64,000 nt of DNA from Lingula anatina (GCF_001039355.2 NW_019775397.1:21511-85510); one strand, 5' to 3'; counted from the stretch's first letter, positions 48,073 to 61,293 are shown. Program-made: numbers and translations. The notes: generated by a model from the letters alone, not told the origin.

Positions 48073-48751
48073 CAGTTAAATGGAAATTGGTGGGAGTTAG
48101 TGGTCACCCTGCTGTCTACACACGACGAGTCTAGATATCTGCAGAACGGTCGTTTAAATGTGACCTACCTGGATGAGAACAGCGGCGGCCCAGGCGTTAG
48201 AATGCACAGGTTTAGGAGGTAAGAACAACAAAGGGACCATTCCCATAACCCATTCGAATTAGCAGGATCGATCTATCTCCGATGGAAATTCTTGCCATTT
48301 TTTAAGCTTGCACGAAATTTAATTACCTCGGCAGCTTCGGTGTGCGATACAGTTGTTTAAGCAGATGAGACTGAATGCAATTTAGCATTCTCTAGAAGTT
48401 AGATCTACCTTGCTAGTCAATAGGTTTATGGGAACCCAGTCAAAGATGACGGTTTTCACATATTAGCGTGATAGAAAACGATTTCAAAGACTCCAAGAAG
48501 AGCATAGGCTCAGAAATGATGGGAGACAAATTAGAGAGCGCACAAAAAGAAGTTGGCAATATCATCCAATGAGATTTTCATGGTTGTTTTCTCTCAAAAT
48601 ACCAATACTAGAACTATGTACAGCAGGGAAAATTAACTGCTGTGTCATTATCGTGTCATTATCATGCATGTCATATTTGTATTACTGTATAATACGACCT
48701 CTAGACCCCACTTGGCACGTCCTCTTGTCATATGATGTCACGCAATATGAT

Positions 48752-48784
<33 letters not shown>

Positions 48785-49433
48785 TAATATTATTATAGTA
48801 ATTCAAAAATATAATAGTATACCTGCCAAACAGCCCAAAGCATATAAATACATACAGTAGCCATTAAACTGAAAAATAGATCAATTTAAAAGGGATTCGA
48901 GAAGTGGTTTCTTAGGCAACTGGTCTGAACCAAATACTTTGAAATGACCCATATACTGAATTGTTTTGAACATGCTTAACAACCTTTGTGGCGATTATGG
49001 CGTTAACGGCGACGCGTGGACATCCTTCGTACAACCCGATCCTCCACAAAACATGATCTGAGCCTCCGATGGCGGTTGGGTTAGTTTTATGGTTGCACAA
49101 AGGAGGCACCAGGATCTCCTTAGTGTTTTCTTTTAGAAACGCCACTTACCTAAATAGATCCTAGTGAAAGCAAATAACCAAGTAAAATCACTGAACAGCC
49201 CTGATTTTTATTTTATTTTGCAGCTGGTCAAATGAGAGCTTGTGCGACGAGTTTGACTACAGTCTTTATCTAACGGAACAACCGGGTGTACTTGCAGCCA
49301 TTAAAGACGGTAAGTTTGTGTATTGAAAGCTTTCGCCTAGTTTCAGGGAGTTTCTGAAAAACTCACTAAAAACGTATAAAAGGAAGCTCACTATAAAGAA
49401 AACTTTCCGGTGACCTCTGATTGGTTCAAAACA

Positions 49434-49474
<41 letters not shown>

Positions 49475-52400
49475 ATTTATTTGTGTTTATATACAGACTT
49501 GACATTTAATATGGAATATTTCATTTTCGAAGGTATGCCTGGGTAAAAATGCGTTCTTTTTTAAAAAAACTCTGATTGCATATAAGATTTGTGAACGGAG
49601 AAGCGTGTAGTCAGGTGTGTTGCTACCAATAAACTGACTTCCATGTCTGTTGCGCTACTACATTATGTAATATGCAGTAATTTAATGGGGCAGTGTTCCT
49701 TTGGGCTGGTCAAGGCTTGGCTTAGGCAAAGCTTGGTTCTGTCAAAAAAAAATCCAGATGTCGGCAACTACTGCATAGAAGAATTTGAAATATTGCATGC
49801 AACCGGTCAGTTTTGCAGTGCGTGAAATGAGCTACATGTAAGTGGTGCTTTACAAATTTGTTAATCTGTAGCAGAAAGGTGTAAAAAAGACATTACCAGA
49901 CAGATTATAGCGCCAAAGGGAACGGTCCGCACAGTTTTATAGGGTAATGCCCAGACTGATGTACCTACACAGAGGTCACACCCTATGTATCAAAATCTTA
50001 CCTCCAGGGTACAGGACAAACTGTCTTTCGGGATACGCTGCTGCAACTAAACAAAAACAGGCCAGTCTGTTAAGAACGAGGGGTAAATTACCACTAAAAT
50101 GCGTTTTTCAATGCCCTTAGCGAACACCAAACTGGTTTTAGCAGGTTAGAATACCAGACGACCTCCAAGGTACCCACGGTAAACAGCAAAACATTGTCGT
50201 CTGTTTCTGTAATGAATTGGGGGCCATGGCCGTTTCTGGGTAGAACACTGAAACCGCGTGGCTTTCTTTATTCACGATAGATTTCACCTGTACCGCCCAA
50301 GTAGTAAAAACAGAGTTTACGGACATTCAGAAGAGGCCTACAACGAAGCATTTTCCGAGTCTTAAGTGACTAAGGTCATTAACAGCGTCTGTATTTGGAG
50401 TGGATACCACTTTGGTGCCAAAACACCGATGGTAGTCATCGACGAAAACCTCAACCAGATCATATAAAGGAATAATCTGGGAACCACTTAACTATCATTT
50501 GATAGGGGGCACCTTAGGAACAATTTTAGGTTGCACGGTGAGATTGCGGTTTACACAGAATGCTTTTAATAACTTACAGAACCAAGGGAATGAGCAGCTC
50601 ATCAAAATCGCCACATTTGAGCCGTACAGACAAAATGTGGGTAGGCCATTTGCTGAATCAACTGCCTACATGCCTTCAACAAAACTGGACCAAATTGAAC
50701 AATTTTTGACCGATGCCTGGAATGTTATTCCAGATTAAACTTAAAAACCTATCCCAAGAAATGCCTTGCCGCTTGAGAGCGCTGGTAACAGCCAGAAGAG
50801 GCCAGACGTAACAGCGACCGTTACTATGACTAGATTCTGAAATGAGGGTCCTTTGTGGAGCGTGTACCTCTTTTACAAAATTTGGAAAAAATGAAGATCC
50901 AAAATATCTCTTTTAATGGATATCTTATGACATAGAATAGGCAAAATATTTCTGTTTGCTTCAATTTCGAATTCAATCAATGAACTGATGTCACAATGAC
51001 ATCAAAGAGATAATTTAAAGTTATTAAAACACGATATTAATCCTTATTTCCATTTATCAGTCAGCAAAATAGGAAAAAGTGATGAAAAATGATTTGGAAA
51101 AAAATCCATATTAAATGTCAAGTCTGTACTATTGTAGAAATGGCAAGGAGCTATAGTTTGCCAGACTTAAAATTTTGATTAATTAATTCAGTTTATCAAT
51201 TAGTTAATTAAGAGCTAAAGATGTTTTTTTTTATAATTAGTTAATCAAGAATAATTATCATTCCAATTGAGGTACTTGGGTGGAGATCTCCGTTTTTTGA
51301 ATGCCTTTCTAGCTTACATTTGGCTTTGGCGGCGCTCCCCTAAGCATGTTCTGTCTCCGAAGTCCACCTTGGGAAGAGTTTACTTAATTTTTTAAAGAAT
51401 ATATTGGGATCCGTGTGCAGTTGCATTTGCTGACATTTCTCTCCTTCCTCAATAATTGTCTATTCTGATAACCTCAACAAACATGTTTGAGATAATATGT
51501 CTCTCTAATTTTAGTTATATTTTGTTTCTTTCAGATGGGACTTTTATGTTCTATGGTAACATTATAGAAACCGATTATCACTTTATTTTGAGCCGCCATT
51601 ACTTTCCTGAGCTTGGTGAGAGCACATACCACCTCTGGAGTCAGTACATGTGTTTCAACCCCAGAGACGTTGCCAGAATGTTAAACCGTATTTCCTCAGA
51701 CCCATGTATGAGAGAAAAGAAGTATGTGGAACTTGAACATGCTGGAGGTATGTAGGAATAGTCACAATCAGTGAAATTGTGACTTGATGCGCTAAATATT
51801 GTGTCATACCGGGTACATGTATGTGACTGAGAGTAAATGTCTTTATTGTCGTTTAACGAGTCAACGATGACGTGTCTTAAGAGGAAGGTCATTTGGGAGT
51901 AATGCAGGGGGCGCTGTATTCAAACAGTGAGCAGATCACGTGAGAAGGGGAACGATCATTCGAGGTCGATCAGCGCTGCTGTACAGACACTGGTTCTCCA
52001 TTTTATTCTTTATTAAAAAATCTGTATAAAGTCAATTCTATGAAGATATTGGTTTTCTTATGCGTCGTAAAATTATCAGATTTATATAAAGAAGTCAGTA
52101 CCAGAATTGGAACTGGAATTGGGCTACGCGGGAGCTCTTACTCTAATGACTGGTGATGGAGCAAAGGCTTTCATGTGATTTTGTACACAGGCAGTGGTAC
52201 ATTGACTCCTTGCAAATAATAGATAAAATGATTTTTATGTTTGCAGATGAAGTGACTATGGTCATTCAGAGTTATTAGACAATAAAAAAATTATATACGT
52301 TGAAGTGTCAGCGAATTAGAATATAATATAACATCGTGTTAAATGTGACTAGGTGCCGTAAAACCTGGCGATGGGCACAATTTGCCAGTACTATTCTTGT

Positions 52401-52599
52401 TAAAAAATCAATTGCATTTTAATCAAGATTTCTATATGAATATTTTTTATTTTGAAAAACTTAACCTATTTTTGCAGTCGTTAAAAGACAAGTATGCCAT
52501 ACATTTTTTTTTATATTCTCATTTTAAACTGTGGTACTTGATTTTTTTTCAGTTTGTGGAATGCCCCCAGCTGCAAGTTGGTCCGAGATTCTCGAATAA
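47668..52599 (+). CDS. Lipocalin-like secreted protein, cluster gene 2, 207 aa
   Basis: Exons are 47668-47802, 48076-48218, 49224-49309, 51535-51747 and 52553-52599, phases 0, 2, 1, 1. Two adjacent ATGs (47668, 47671) precede the signal peptide (SRLLFLLVACSVVILVSS). Key segments are PFPDQCNLSP, LNGNWWELVVTLLSTHDES, SWSNESLCDEFDY, DGTFMFYGNIIETDYHF, MLNRISSDPC and VCGMPPAASWSEILE. Paralogues differ mainly in exon 3 and strand-edge residues. AATAAA at 52744 is a likely polyadenylation signal. Intron 3 is long (2.2 kb) and carries an unclassified segment near 50100-50750. Confidence 0.8.
47972..48072. repeat. (TAA)n/(TTA)n/(TTG)n microsatellite abutting exon 2 of gene 2
   Basis: Tandem trinucleotides switch from TAA to TTA to TTG and end at the acceptor TTTACAG. 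Equivalent ATT/TTA arrays occur in intron 1 of gene 1 (40869-40906), gene 3 (57025-57069) and gene 4 (62568-62695). Confidence 0.9.
48238..48440. mobile_element. Diverged relative of MITE family M1
   Basis: The segment runs from GACCATTCCCATAACCCATT to AATAGGTTTATGGGAACCC, with GATCGATCTATCTCC near the left end and AGTTAGATCTACC near the right. It lies in intron 2 of the second lipocalin-like gene, at the same relative place as the element in the first gene but with a different interior. Confidence 0.55.
49850..50760. other. Unclassified insertion in intron 3 of lipocalin-like gene 2
   Basis: This stretch has no counterpart in intron 3 of genes 3 and 4 and is less AT-rich. A plus-strand frame at 50499-50738 (TFEPYRQNVGRPFAEST inside) and the minus-strand frame at 50138-50326 could be debris of a transposable element or processed transcript; I recognise no domain. 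Confidence 0.35.
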
Positions 52600-52839
52600 G
52601 TAAAATTTCACCCATTACATGACCATGGTCGATTATGTTGTAATCTCCCCCCCCCCACACACACTCTAGCTCTCTCTCTCTTTCTCTCTTCCAATTGTAC
52701 AATTTCTGATTGTCCAAAATATGTCATTTAATCCATTCGTGGGAATAAATATCATTTAATAACTGCAATATATGTTTAGTTCAAATATTTACTGCGAAGT
52801 GACATGATTCATTTTACACTGTATAAAAAGCTTTTATGG

Positions 52840-54020
52840 TTTTGTACGGTATATATGTCTTCATTGGGCGACCATCTTGTATAGTAATTTATAGGCAAAT
52901 AATACGTTGCACACAACATCAGTGATGACGTTGGTATCTAATCCAGCAAAACACGGAATTTGAAGTGAACTCAAACTTATGTCTGAAGATCGAAATAATT
53001 TTTTGTTTGACAATTTAGATTAACGGAGGAGCTACTTTTATGAACGTTGGTTGAAATCGAACCGCATCAAAATTACTCCACACAGTACAGAGCTGCATGT
53101 TCCTTCTGTAGATGCATTGGCTGCATTCTTGTGAAAATATTGAATCCCTTAACCTGAAAATTTTCCCTTATAAGCCCCTTTAATTTCTCGGACAATTGAG
53201 AGATTTTCTGGTCATAAAATGGACCTTTTTTACCCTCGAGTGCCTAAAACATAGAAAATAAACAGAATAATTTGTACAGATGTCATTTTCGGAAAATAAT
53301 TTTTAAATAACTCAACAGAATTGTCAGAATTAACAATGATTTGACATAATTAAAGGGATTACAACTGTTCATTCTGGCAAAAATGGATTCTTCTATTAAT
53401 TAACAATTTTATTGACAATTCTCCCATACTTAACAATGGCATTCAAAGTTGTCTTTCGTTCTTTTATAATAAGCTTTTTGTTGTAATTTCTTAAGAGATT
53501 ATTACAACGGGTAGCCATTTAAAGATGTCACGTGGTCTGATGGCAAGCACAAATTCCAGTTTCGGTGGCATAATGTGAGGAATTTCCCATTTTTAGTTGT
53601 AATTATTGTACTCTCTTAATATCTTGATTAATGGAGAAGAGGGACCTTCAAAGCTAATATAACAAGAACACGTGGACCATTGTTTTACATGCTTTCCTCT
53701 GGACCTGACGGGTAGAGTGTCTGCCTCTGCAGCGCGAGGACGTGGGTTAGACCCCGTTTGGAAACAAAGGAGTCCTTCATAAACAATACCTGCTGTCTCC
53801 CCGCTTTGGCACTTAGCACTTAGCGGATGAAGCAGGGGAAAAAGTTCCTGGTCTGCCACTGAAAGACATTGTTCCTTTGCTAGCTTTCAGCGTCTCATAC
53901 CTCAGCTGGGCTGTATCCTCCCCAGGGAAGCGAGAGCATCAACACCCAGTCTGTATCAGAGCAAAACATGGCCAGCCGTATAATGTAAACCGCGGTGATT
54001 GGAGTGCGATGAATAGGAAT
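52840..54020. other. Intergenic DNA between lipocalin-like genes 2 and 3
   Basis: The 53010-53300 part (CTGTAGATGCATTGGCTGCA, CTTATAAGCCCCTTTAATTT) matches 44660-44930 in the preceding block. A short CG-richer segment at 53690-53990 has no match elsewhere in the window and no recognised frame. Confidence 0.5.
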
Positions 54021-54023
54021 TTA

Positions 54024-55409
54024 CACACAATGGACAAAAGAAGTGTCACCCCTACTGAGCCAATACTATGGGGGAGATAAATGACTGTGGAATGATATGC
54101 TCCTGACATCATTTTATTAACATCAAATTTCACAAAAAATCACAAAATGAGAACAAAATATACATTCTACCAAAATATGTAGTTTCAAGTCCAAAATTAG
54201 TACTTAGTGGCATAGCCACGTGAACTAATAATAGGGGCCAGTCTACGAAGCAAGGATTCATTGAATTGTCTGATGCGTTCAGGGCTTATGCTGGCCCAAG
54301 CATGAAACACTGAATATAACAGAGTTTCTCTGCTGGTTAGACGGGCATTTGTAAAAAGTTTTGACATATCATTCCACACATTTTCTATTATGTTTGTATC
54401 CGGACTCTGGGCAGGCCACATCACCCTGCGAATGTCCTGTTGGTCAAACCAATCATCAACTGCTCTGGGCCTGTGACAAGTAGCATTGTCATCCTGGTGA
54501 ACAGATGGATAATTCCTTTCACCAAACATGTTAGTAATAGATGGTAGCAAGCCTGACTCCAAAACATCGATATATTTCCAGTTATTCATGTTTCCATTAA
54601 CCACTATCAATTCGCCCAAGCCATGGATGCTGATGCAGCCCCACACCATGATGAATATGCTGCTCCGGGTTCTAAAATTCAGTGCATGTGGTTCAAATGC
54701 TTTACCAGCAGTTTGCCAGCATAGTACCCGTCTGTCATCAGAGATCAGACCAAAGCGACACTCATCAGAAAAAATATATAGGACCAATTGTCATGAACTG
54801 TCCAGTTCCAGATCCTGTTGACCCTAGTTTACTCTACGTTGCCTGTTTTGTAACGATATAAGAGGTTTCAGTCTTTCTACCCTGCTGTACACTCTCTGAG
54901 CATGTAACCGACGCCTAGCAATTTTCACAGACATATTCTTATGTGTGAAATTGTTCCACTGTGTTGTCAACTGACAAGAAGTGTCGAACTTTGACAACCT
55001 GGACATCAAAATCAGTCGTCGGTCTTCACGGCCAGTATTTTTTCTTGGACGACCCATCAGAGGCAATTTGTCTCTTGATCCAGTGTTTCTATACCATGAC
55101 CAGACCCTCTGCACGGTTCTGACTGAACAATTCAATTGTATCGATATTCTGACATTGCTTATATTCCGCCTCTTCAGGTTAATAACTTGCACCTATAACC
55201 GTTATATAATTACCTGTATCTTGCCATACTGGAGGAAGACAGGAATAACATTTGCTGTACATGTACAAGACCAACAATACAATTCCATGGTATAGCGGTG
55301 TTATACTCATTAGTCACATTATAAGTAGACCAGGCATTATAAGTACCCAAGGTCTGCCTACTTTCATTACTCTGAGTTAGGGGGTGACACTTATTTTGTC
55401 CAGTGTGTG
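54024..55409 (-). mobile_element. Tc1-like DNA transposon, full length, inactivated
   Basis: Ends CACACAATGGACAAAAGAAG and TTATTTTGTCCAGTGTGTG are inverted repeats, flanked by TA at 54022-54023 and 55410-55411. The 1386-bp length suits a single-transposase element. The transposase frame on the minus strand is broken by stops. Confidence 0.93.
54197..55192 (-). pseudogene. Tc1-like transposase with two in-frame stops
   Basis: The N-terminal part (55192-54824) has paired helix-turn-helix features (SVRTVQRVWSWYRNTG) and a GRPRK hook. The C-terminal part (54787-54197, same frame) has the DDE residues in FSDECRFG, HQDDNATCH and SPDTNIIENVW. A TAG at about 54824 and a TGA at about 54790 separate them, so no complete enzyme can be made. 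Confidence 0.9.
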
Positions 55410-55619
55410 TAAGTCTACTTCACGTTTATAATTATCAAATGTCGATTTTGACAGCATGAATGAAGTCTTATTTTACAGCTAAAAACTTTATGATTTAAAT
55501 TCAACCCTTACATAGACAATTAATACTAATGGGAATTTTAAACATGTTAATCTTGCTACAGCACACGAACAATGCATTAATCAATAGTGACCTATTTTTT
55601 CACTCTTCATAAATACATA

Positions 55620-56300
55620 TTTCAGGATAAACATTTACTGGTGGTAAAATACTGTTTGAAATAATTATTCTGTTTTGCGTGTTCTTAACACTCCCACCCG
55701 CAGTGCATATAGTACTATTATAAAATAATTTTCTAATAATTATTAAAATTATTTTTGAATAATTATTAAAATAATGTATGGAGAACATTAAAACATTACA
55801 ACAGAAAAAAGGGAGACTCTACCTTTTTTATCGTTGTTATAGCTTCACAAACCTTGACTAACTTAATTGCTGCAGGTAAATGTTTTGTCGAATATGTTTT
55901 GTGGGGAAGCAAATCATGCAATTAAAAAAGCAGCCTTCACACGAACGTGTCAGACACACGTTAATGTAAACTGTAAATGTGCCTGCATTTTAAACTTTCA
56001 ACTGCAATTATCCAATTTCCAATATGTATTTTTATTTCATTTTCAGATAAACAATGATGAGTCTAGACTCTATATAAAACTGTTATATCTCCTCTTCTGA
56101 GAGTGATTTTTGTATTCTGTAATTTGCTCTGAAATCGCCTAACAATTTTTTTCTTAGTAAGGACAAGCGTATTATCAAAAAAAAAAGTCATTGTTTCATT
56201 ATCTTGCACTGTGTGATCTTAGTCTGTTTGTTTGATTTAACGCAACGATTCCTGGCTTACACTTTGCTCTGTTCTGGATCAAAACGATGGAATTGGGAGC
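55620..56300. repeat. Duplicated upstream block, copy 4
   Basis: Same order as copies 2 and 3, followed without MITE by TTAGTAAGGACAAGCGTATT and TTCTGGATCAAAACGATGG. It provides the empty site for the MITE at 45739. Confidence 0.7.
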
Positions 56301-56349
56301 TGGGCTAATTGAATTGGATTGTGTCATTGGCCCAATTGTAGCGGTTGGT

Positions 56350-56722
56350 GGCGGGGTTAATGAAGGTTGATATTGGCTGAGTCACATCCAATGGGCAGAT
56401 GAGGAACTGTTGAAAGGAATATTTCTATTAGCTCAGTATCCAAAGCTTATTAAAAGAAAGCATGTAATTGGTTATCCCTGTCAAGGGTCGGAAATATACG
56501 ATTTGTGTATAAAAAGACATTTATAAAAAGCCGGTTCAGTTATGCGCACAAGTACCTAAGATATAATAGGGCAGCTTCTCTATTGTTCTGTCCATTAACA
56601 GAACCGTAGGACCCAAGAAAGCAAGCTATCGAGGCACTATTTATTGCAGCTCACAGTTATCAATTTTTGTTAGCTCATCTACGTGCTACTGCCTGAATAC
56701 GTGTGCATCTCATAGCAGCAAA
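56350..56722 (+). promoter_or_regulatory. Promoter of lipocalin-like gene 3
   Basis: GAGTCACATCCAATGGGCAG, GAACTGTTGAAAGGAATATT, GCATGTAATTGGTTATCC and GTGTATAAAAAGAC (TATA about 56507; a second TTATAAAAAG near 56522). The leader CAAGCTATCGAGGCACTATT is nearly identical to that of gene 4. Confidence 0.75.
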
Positions 56723-57020
56723 ATGTACAGGTTACTGTTTCTAACGGTTGCTTGCAGTGTGGTTATCTTGGTGTCGTCAAGGGAAAAGGCCAGACTTATG
56801 CCATTTCCTGAGCAGTGCAACCTTGATCCTATCGTGGATCTTGATTTGAGTAAGGTACGTCCATTAAAGGGTATACTGCGTTATGCATGTAAGGTCTTTG
56901 CATAGTTTAGTTTAAATGCCTTTTTCCTTTAAAACCGGATATTCTCCGTCTTAATTCAAAACCTTAAAAATTATGAAATACGAAGCCATTAACGAGTCTA
57001 AAATGTCTGATATTTGAGAC

Positions 57021-57069
<49 letters not shown>

Positions 57070-59590
57070 AGTTAAATGGAAATTGGTGGCAGTTGGTGGT
57101 CACCCTGCTGTCTACACACAACGAGTCTAGATATCTGCAGAACGGTGGTTTAAATGTAACCTACCTGGATGAGAACAGCGGCGGTCCCGGTTTTAGAATG
57201 CACAGGTATAGAAGGTAAGAGCAACACAGAAGAACCGATATAGAGGCAATTCTTCGCAACGTAGTGTGATAGTAAACGAAATTTCAGAACAGTAGGCTTT
57301 GAAATGATAGCAGACAAGCGAGTACCCAAAAAGAAGTTGACAAAATTTATGTAATAAGATTTTCCTGGTTGTTTTCACTTATGAAACGAATTAGACTTAA
57401 GCAAAACAGGAGAAAGTAACCGTGTATTTCATGTCAGATTTGTTTTGCTTCCTTAGACGAATATTCCAGCGCAAAGATTAATTTTAATCGCAAATCAGGG
57501 CTGACTTAACACGTATCCTTGTCCTATCTGACGTCACGCAGTATAATAATAATTAAATAAAATATAATTCCATTAAACAAGGTTATATCTGTCAAATATT
57601 CCCAAACATTTGATATAGACGATATTCATCTTATTTAAAATATAACCAATTTCGAGAATTCGAGAAATGGTTGTAAAGCAGCAAAATGCTTTTAAATGAC
57701 CCATATACGGAATTGTTTTGAAATTGGGCAAAAATTTGCGGCTATCATAACGCTCACGACGACGCGTGCATATCATTTGTACGACCAGGGCCCCGTAACT
57801 CGATAGCATCGCGTATTGCGACCGAGCGCAAGCGTCTCGATTCCACAACTCGCCCATACTCGCCCCATATAATACATTGTAGCCTCTGTGTGATATCGTT
57901 ATTCGCAATGCGCGATGCTTTCAAGTTATGGGACTCTGATCTCGAGCGTCCAATGTGGCGCGTTTTAGCATCCAATGGCGCCCTGAGCTGGTTAGTTCTA
58001 TGGTGGCACATATAAGTAAGACCCACGGTTTTGTAAATGGAACTTTTTTTTTAGAAACGCCACTTGTATCTAAATGGAAACTAATAACCAAGCAAATAAC
58101 CAAGCAAAATCAGCAAGCACTCAGCCTTGGTTCTAAATTTGATTTACAGTTGGTCAAATGAGAACACGTGCGACGTATATAACTTTACGTATTATCAAAC
58201 AGAACAACCGGGAGTACTTGTAGCCATAAAAGACGGTAAGTTTGTGTAATTAAGCCTTTGCCGTGTTTAATGGAGTTTCTGGAAATCTCACTGAAAATGC
58301 CTGAAAGGAAGCTTTTAACTAGAGAGGGGGTTTTCAGGTGACCTTTGGGATTTTGTTCAAGATCAACATAATAATAATAATGACTTTTTGTGGTCATATA
58401 CTTACGTAAAACTGGCTAGGAGTTGGTTTGACAGTATTTGAGTATTGATTTGTTAATTGATAATGATAATTGAGCTTCTTAATTAATTAATTTATTAATA
58501 ACTTAACTGATTTTTTAAAAAAATCATTACTTGATTAAGAGTAATAATCATTCTCATTGTGGTACTTTGGTGGAAGTCTGAGCTATGTGAATAGTTGCAT
58601 TTTCGGACATTTCTCACATTCCTCAATATTTATTTATCCTGATAATTTCAACAAATTATTTGAGAAACCTTGTCTCTAACTCTAGTTATGTTTACATCCT
58701 TTCAGATGGGACCATAATGTTCTACGATACTGTTATAGAAACAGATGGTCACTTTGTATTGAGCCGCCAATACTACCCAGAACTTGACGAGAACACATAC
58801 CACCTCTGGAGCCGGTACATGTGCTTCAGTCCCAGCGACGTTGCTAGATTGTTAAACCGTATTTCTTCGGACCCATGCATGGGAGAAAAGAAGTATGTGG
58901 CAATGGAACATACTGGAGGTATGTAGAAACAGTCACAGTCCGTGGCATTGTTGTGGCTGGGCGTGGTTTTACATTGTTTTAATTAGGACTTGGTGCTGTA
59001 GCAGTGTGTTAGTTTGTATGTTTTCACCCCTGTTTGTCTATCTGTTTGTATGTATGTCATCAACATAACTCAAAAGGTTATGGGCTTATTTTGACGAAAT
59101 ATTCCGGAACTGTCATAAGTAGGCCATGGAAAAGATGATTAGTTTTTGGTGGTGATCCAGATAAATTAGCAATCAATAATTAATAATCAAAAATCAATCA
59201 TCAACCTAACTAAAAAAGTTATGGACCGATTTTGGTGAAATTTTCAGGGTAGGTCAGAAATGGATTAACTTAGAAGTGATTCAATATTCAATCAATAATC
59301 AATAATAATAAAAATAATTGCTGCATTGGCGGAGGTCTGCGCTCTCGGTGCTTTTCCAGTTGTCACTGAGTGTGTTATAAAATTGTGTTAGTTGACAAGA
59401 TTACATTTCCCCATCAGTACATTTTACTTTGAAAAAAATAAATAAATAAATAAACAGTTCTATTACCTCATATTCAGCCGTTAACAGACAAGTCGTGTGT
59501 TTTTAAATATTTTAATGGAGTCTCATTGATAACTTTTTTTCAGTTTGCGGGATGCCCCCTGCAGCCAGTTGGTCTGAAATTCTCTTATAA
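56723..59590 (+). CDS. Lipocalin-like secreted protein, cluster gene 3, 206 aa
   Basis: Exons are 56723-56854, 57072-57214, 58150-58235, 58706-58918 and 59544-59590, phases 0, 2, 1, 1. Signal peptide MYRLLFLTVACSVVILVSS; then LMPFPEQCNLDP, LNGNWWQLVVTLLSTHNES, SWSNENTCDVYNFTYY, DGTIMFYDTVIETDGHF, LLNRISSDPC and VCGMPPAASWSEILL. The exon 2 acceptor (TTATTATAAG) lacks a good pyrimidine tract because the ATT microsatellite abuts it, so splicing there may be inefficient. AATAAA lies at 59646. Confidence 0.8.
57788..57937. mobile_element. Short MITE in intron 2 of lipocalin-like gene 3
   Basis: Inverted ends of about 36 bp (GGCCCCGTAACTCGATAGCATCGCG versus CGCGATGCTTTCAAGTTATGGGACT) surround a 70-bp middle. 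No coding capacity. Confidence 0.65.
59014..59365. repeat. SINE-like interspersed repeat downstream of exon 4, lipocalin-like gene 3
   Basis: It reads ATGTTTTCACCCCTGTTTGT, AACATAACTCAAAAGGTTAT, GGTGATCCAGATAA and ends GGAGGTCTGCGCTCTCGGTG CTTTTCCAGTT, the fullest copy in the window. It lies in intron 4. Confidence 0.8.
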
Positions 59591-59859
59591 GTGAAATTTT
59601 CCTTTATCACATGGCCGCAAGATTATTTTACCATTAAGTGATATAAATAAATATCTGAAGTGAAGTTCACTGTGTTGATGACCTGTGTTATTGTACTCTA
59701 TTCCCCCCTCTCTCTTCAACTGTAAATATGCTACTCCACAGACAAACAACCATTTGCAATCATTCTCACCTAAATAAGATGACACACGTGTGCCTGTACA
59801 TAAATAGAATATCAAATGAACCCGAGATAATTTTAATTATTTAATTAAAATGCCGATAA

Positions 59860-61240
59860 TCTTAAAATTAATCTTGTCGAGCACAAAGTGACCCACAGTC
59901 TTTTTCATTCTATTTTACATAAACAAATACTAGGAAATTTTAAAATTAATCACTTCAGAATAATCACGTCTGATGAACAACTGTTCATTTTCACAGTTCT
60001 ATTAAAAAGCATTCTATTGAATAATGCTCGTAGCACACCAGTCTCCGTTTCTTTTATCATATTACAGGAAACGGCACAAACACTACAAAAACATCTTGTC
60101 ATCAATGTTGCTTTATATACTGGTACTCCAATCATTCTGAAATAGCTAGATACGCACAAACTGGTAGAGGAAAATAGACATTTGGTAGATTTTTTTAAAG
60201 TGATAAATGCATGTTAAAAACACTCTTCGCACAGATGAGCCAAAACAGTATATGTACCTGCTACTCTTACAATCTAGTCTCCAATATATTTTGTTTCGTC
60301 ATTCAGAGAGTTTGATCCAAAATTTTGCGGGTTTAGACTGGACCGATTGCTGCATTTAATTACCAGTCCCTTATGAGAGAGACCTACATGTTGACTCAGT
60401 TGGTCTAAGAATGGTTATCAATGTTATTCTTAACAAACTTTGTCATACTGATGGAGAAGCCTTCCAACTAGTTAATGAGACAAACGTATTCATATATTCT
60501 ACATTCTTTGTTCTTATTTTTTTACCAACGTATAAAATAACAAATGAACCTGAGAAAATTAATGCTGATTTTTAAAAAATCAATCTTGTCGAACACATAG
60601 TGGCTTACAGTCTTTTTAATCTATTTTACAAATATTCGAAATTTGATAAAATTATCACCTCAGAAAAGTCATGTCTTATGAACAACTGTTCATTTTTAAC
60701 AGGCCTTTTAAAAAGTGTACTGTTGAATAATTCTCGTTGTACACCAGTCTCCGTTTCTTTTATCATATTACAGGAGACGGCACAAACACGATAAAAAATT
60801 GTCATCAATGTTGCCTTATATACCGGTACTCCAATTATTCTGTACTAAATGCATACGCACAAATTGGTAGAGGAAAAAAAAAACATTTGGTAGAATTGTT
60901 TAAGTGACAAATGCATGTCAAAAACACCCTTCACACAGATGTGTCAAAACAGTACATGTGCCTGCATTGGAAACCTGCTACTCTAACAATCCAATGTCCA
61001 ATATTTATTGTTTCGTCATTCAGAGAGTTTGATCCAAAATATTGTATGTTTAGACTGGGTCGATTGCTCCATTAAACCGCAGTAATTACCAGTCCCTTAT
61101 GAGAGAGGCCTACATGTTGACTCAGTTGGTCTAAGAATGGTTATCAATGTTATTCTTAAAAAAACTTTGTCATACTGATGGAGAAGCCTTCCAACTAGTT
61201 AATGAGACAAACGTATTCATATTTTTTACATTCTTTGTTC
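59860..61240. repeat. 0.7-kb tandem duplication upstream of gene 4
   Basis: The phrases ATCTTGTCGA, CACCAGTCTCCGTTTCTTTT, TTACAGGA, TTCAGAGAGTTTGATCCAAA and GACTCAGTTGGTCTAAGAAT occur in order twice, about 0.71-0.73 kb apart. No conserved protein frame spans both copies. Confidence 0.85.
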
Positions 61241-61246
61241 TTATTT

Positions 61247-61293
<47 letters not shown>

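Noticed and set aside
53700-53880. Possible tRNA gene or SINE head at GGTAGAGTGTCTGCCTCTGC
   Set aside because: It resembles an A-box-like phrase with CGTGGGTTAGACCCCG later, but no cloverleaf could be completed with confidence.
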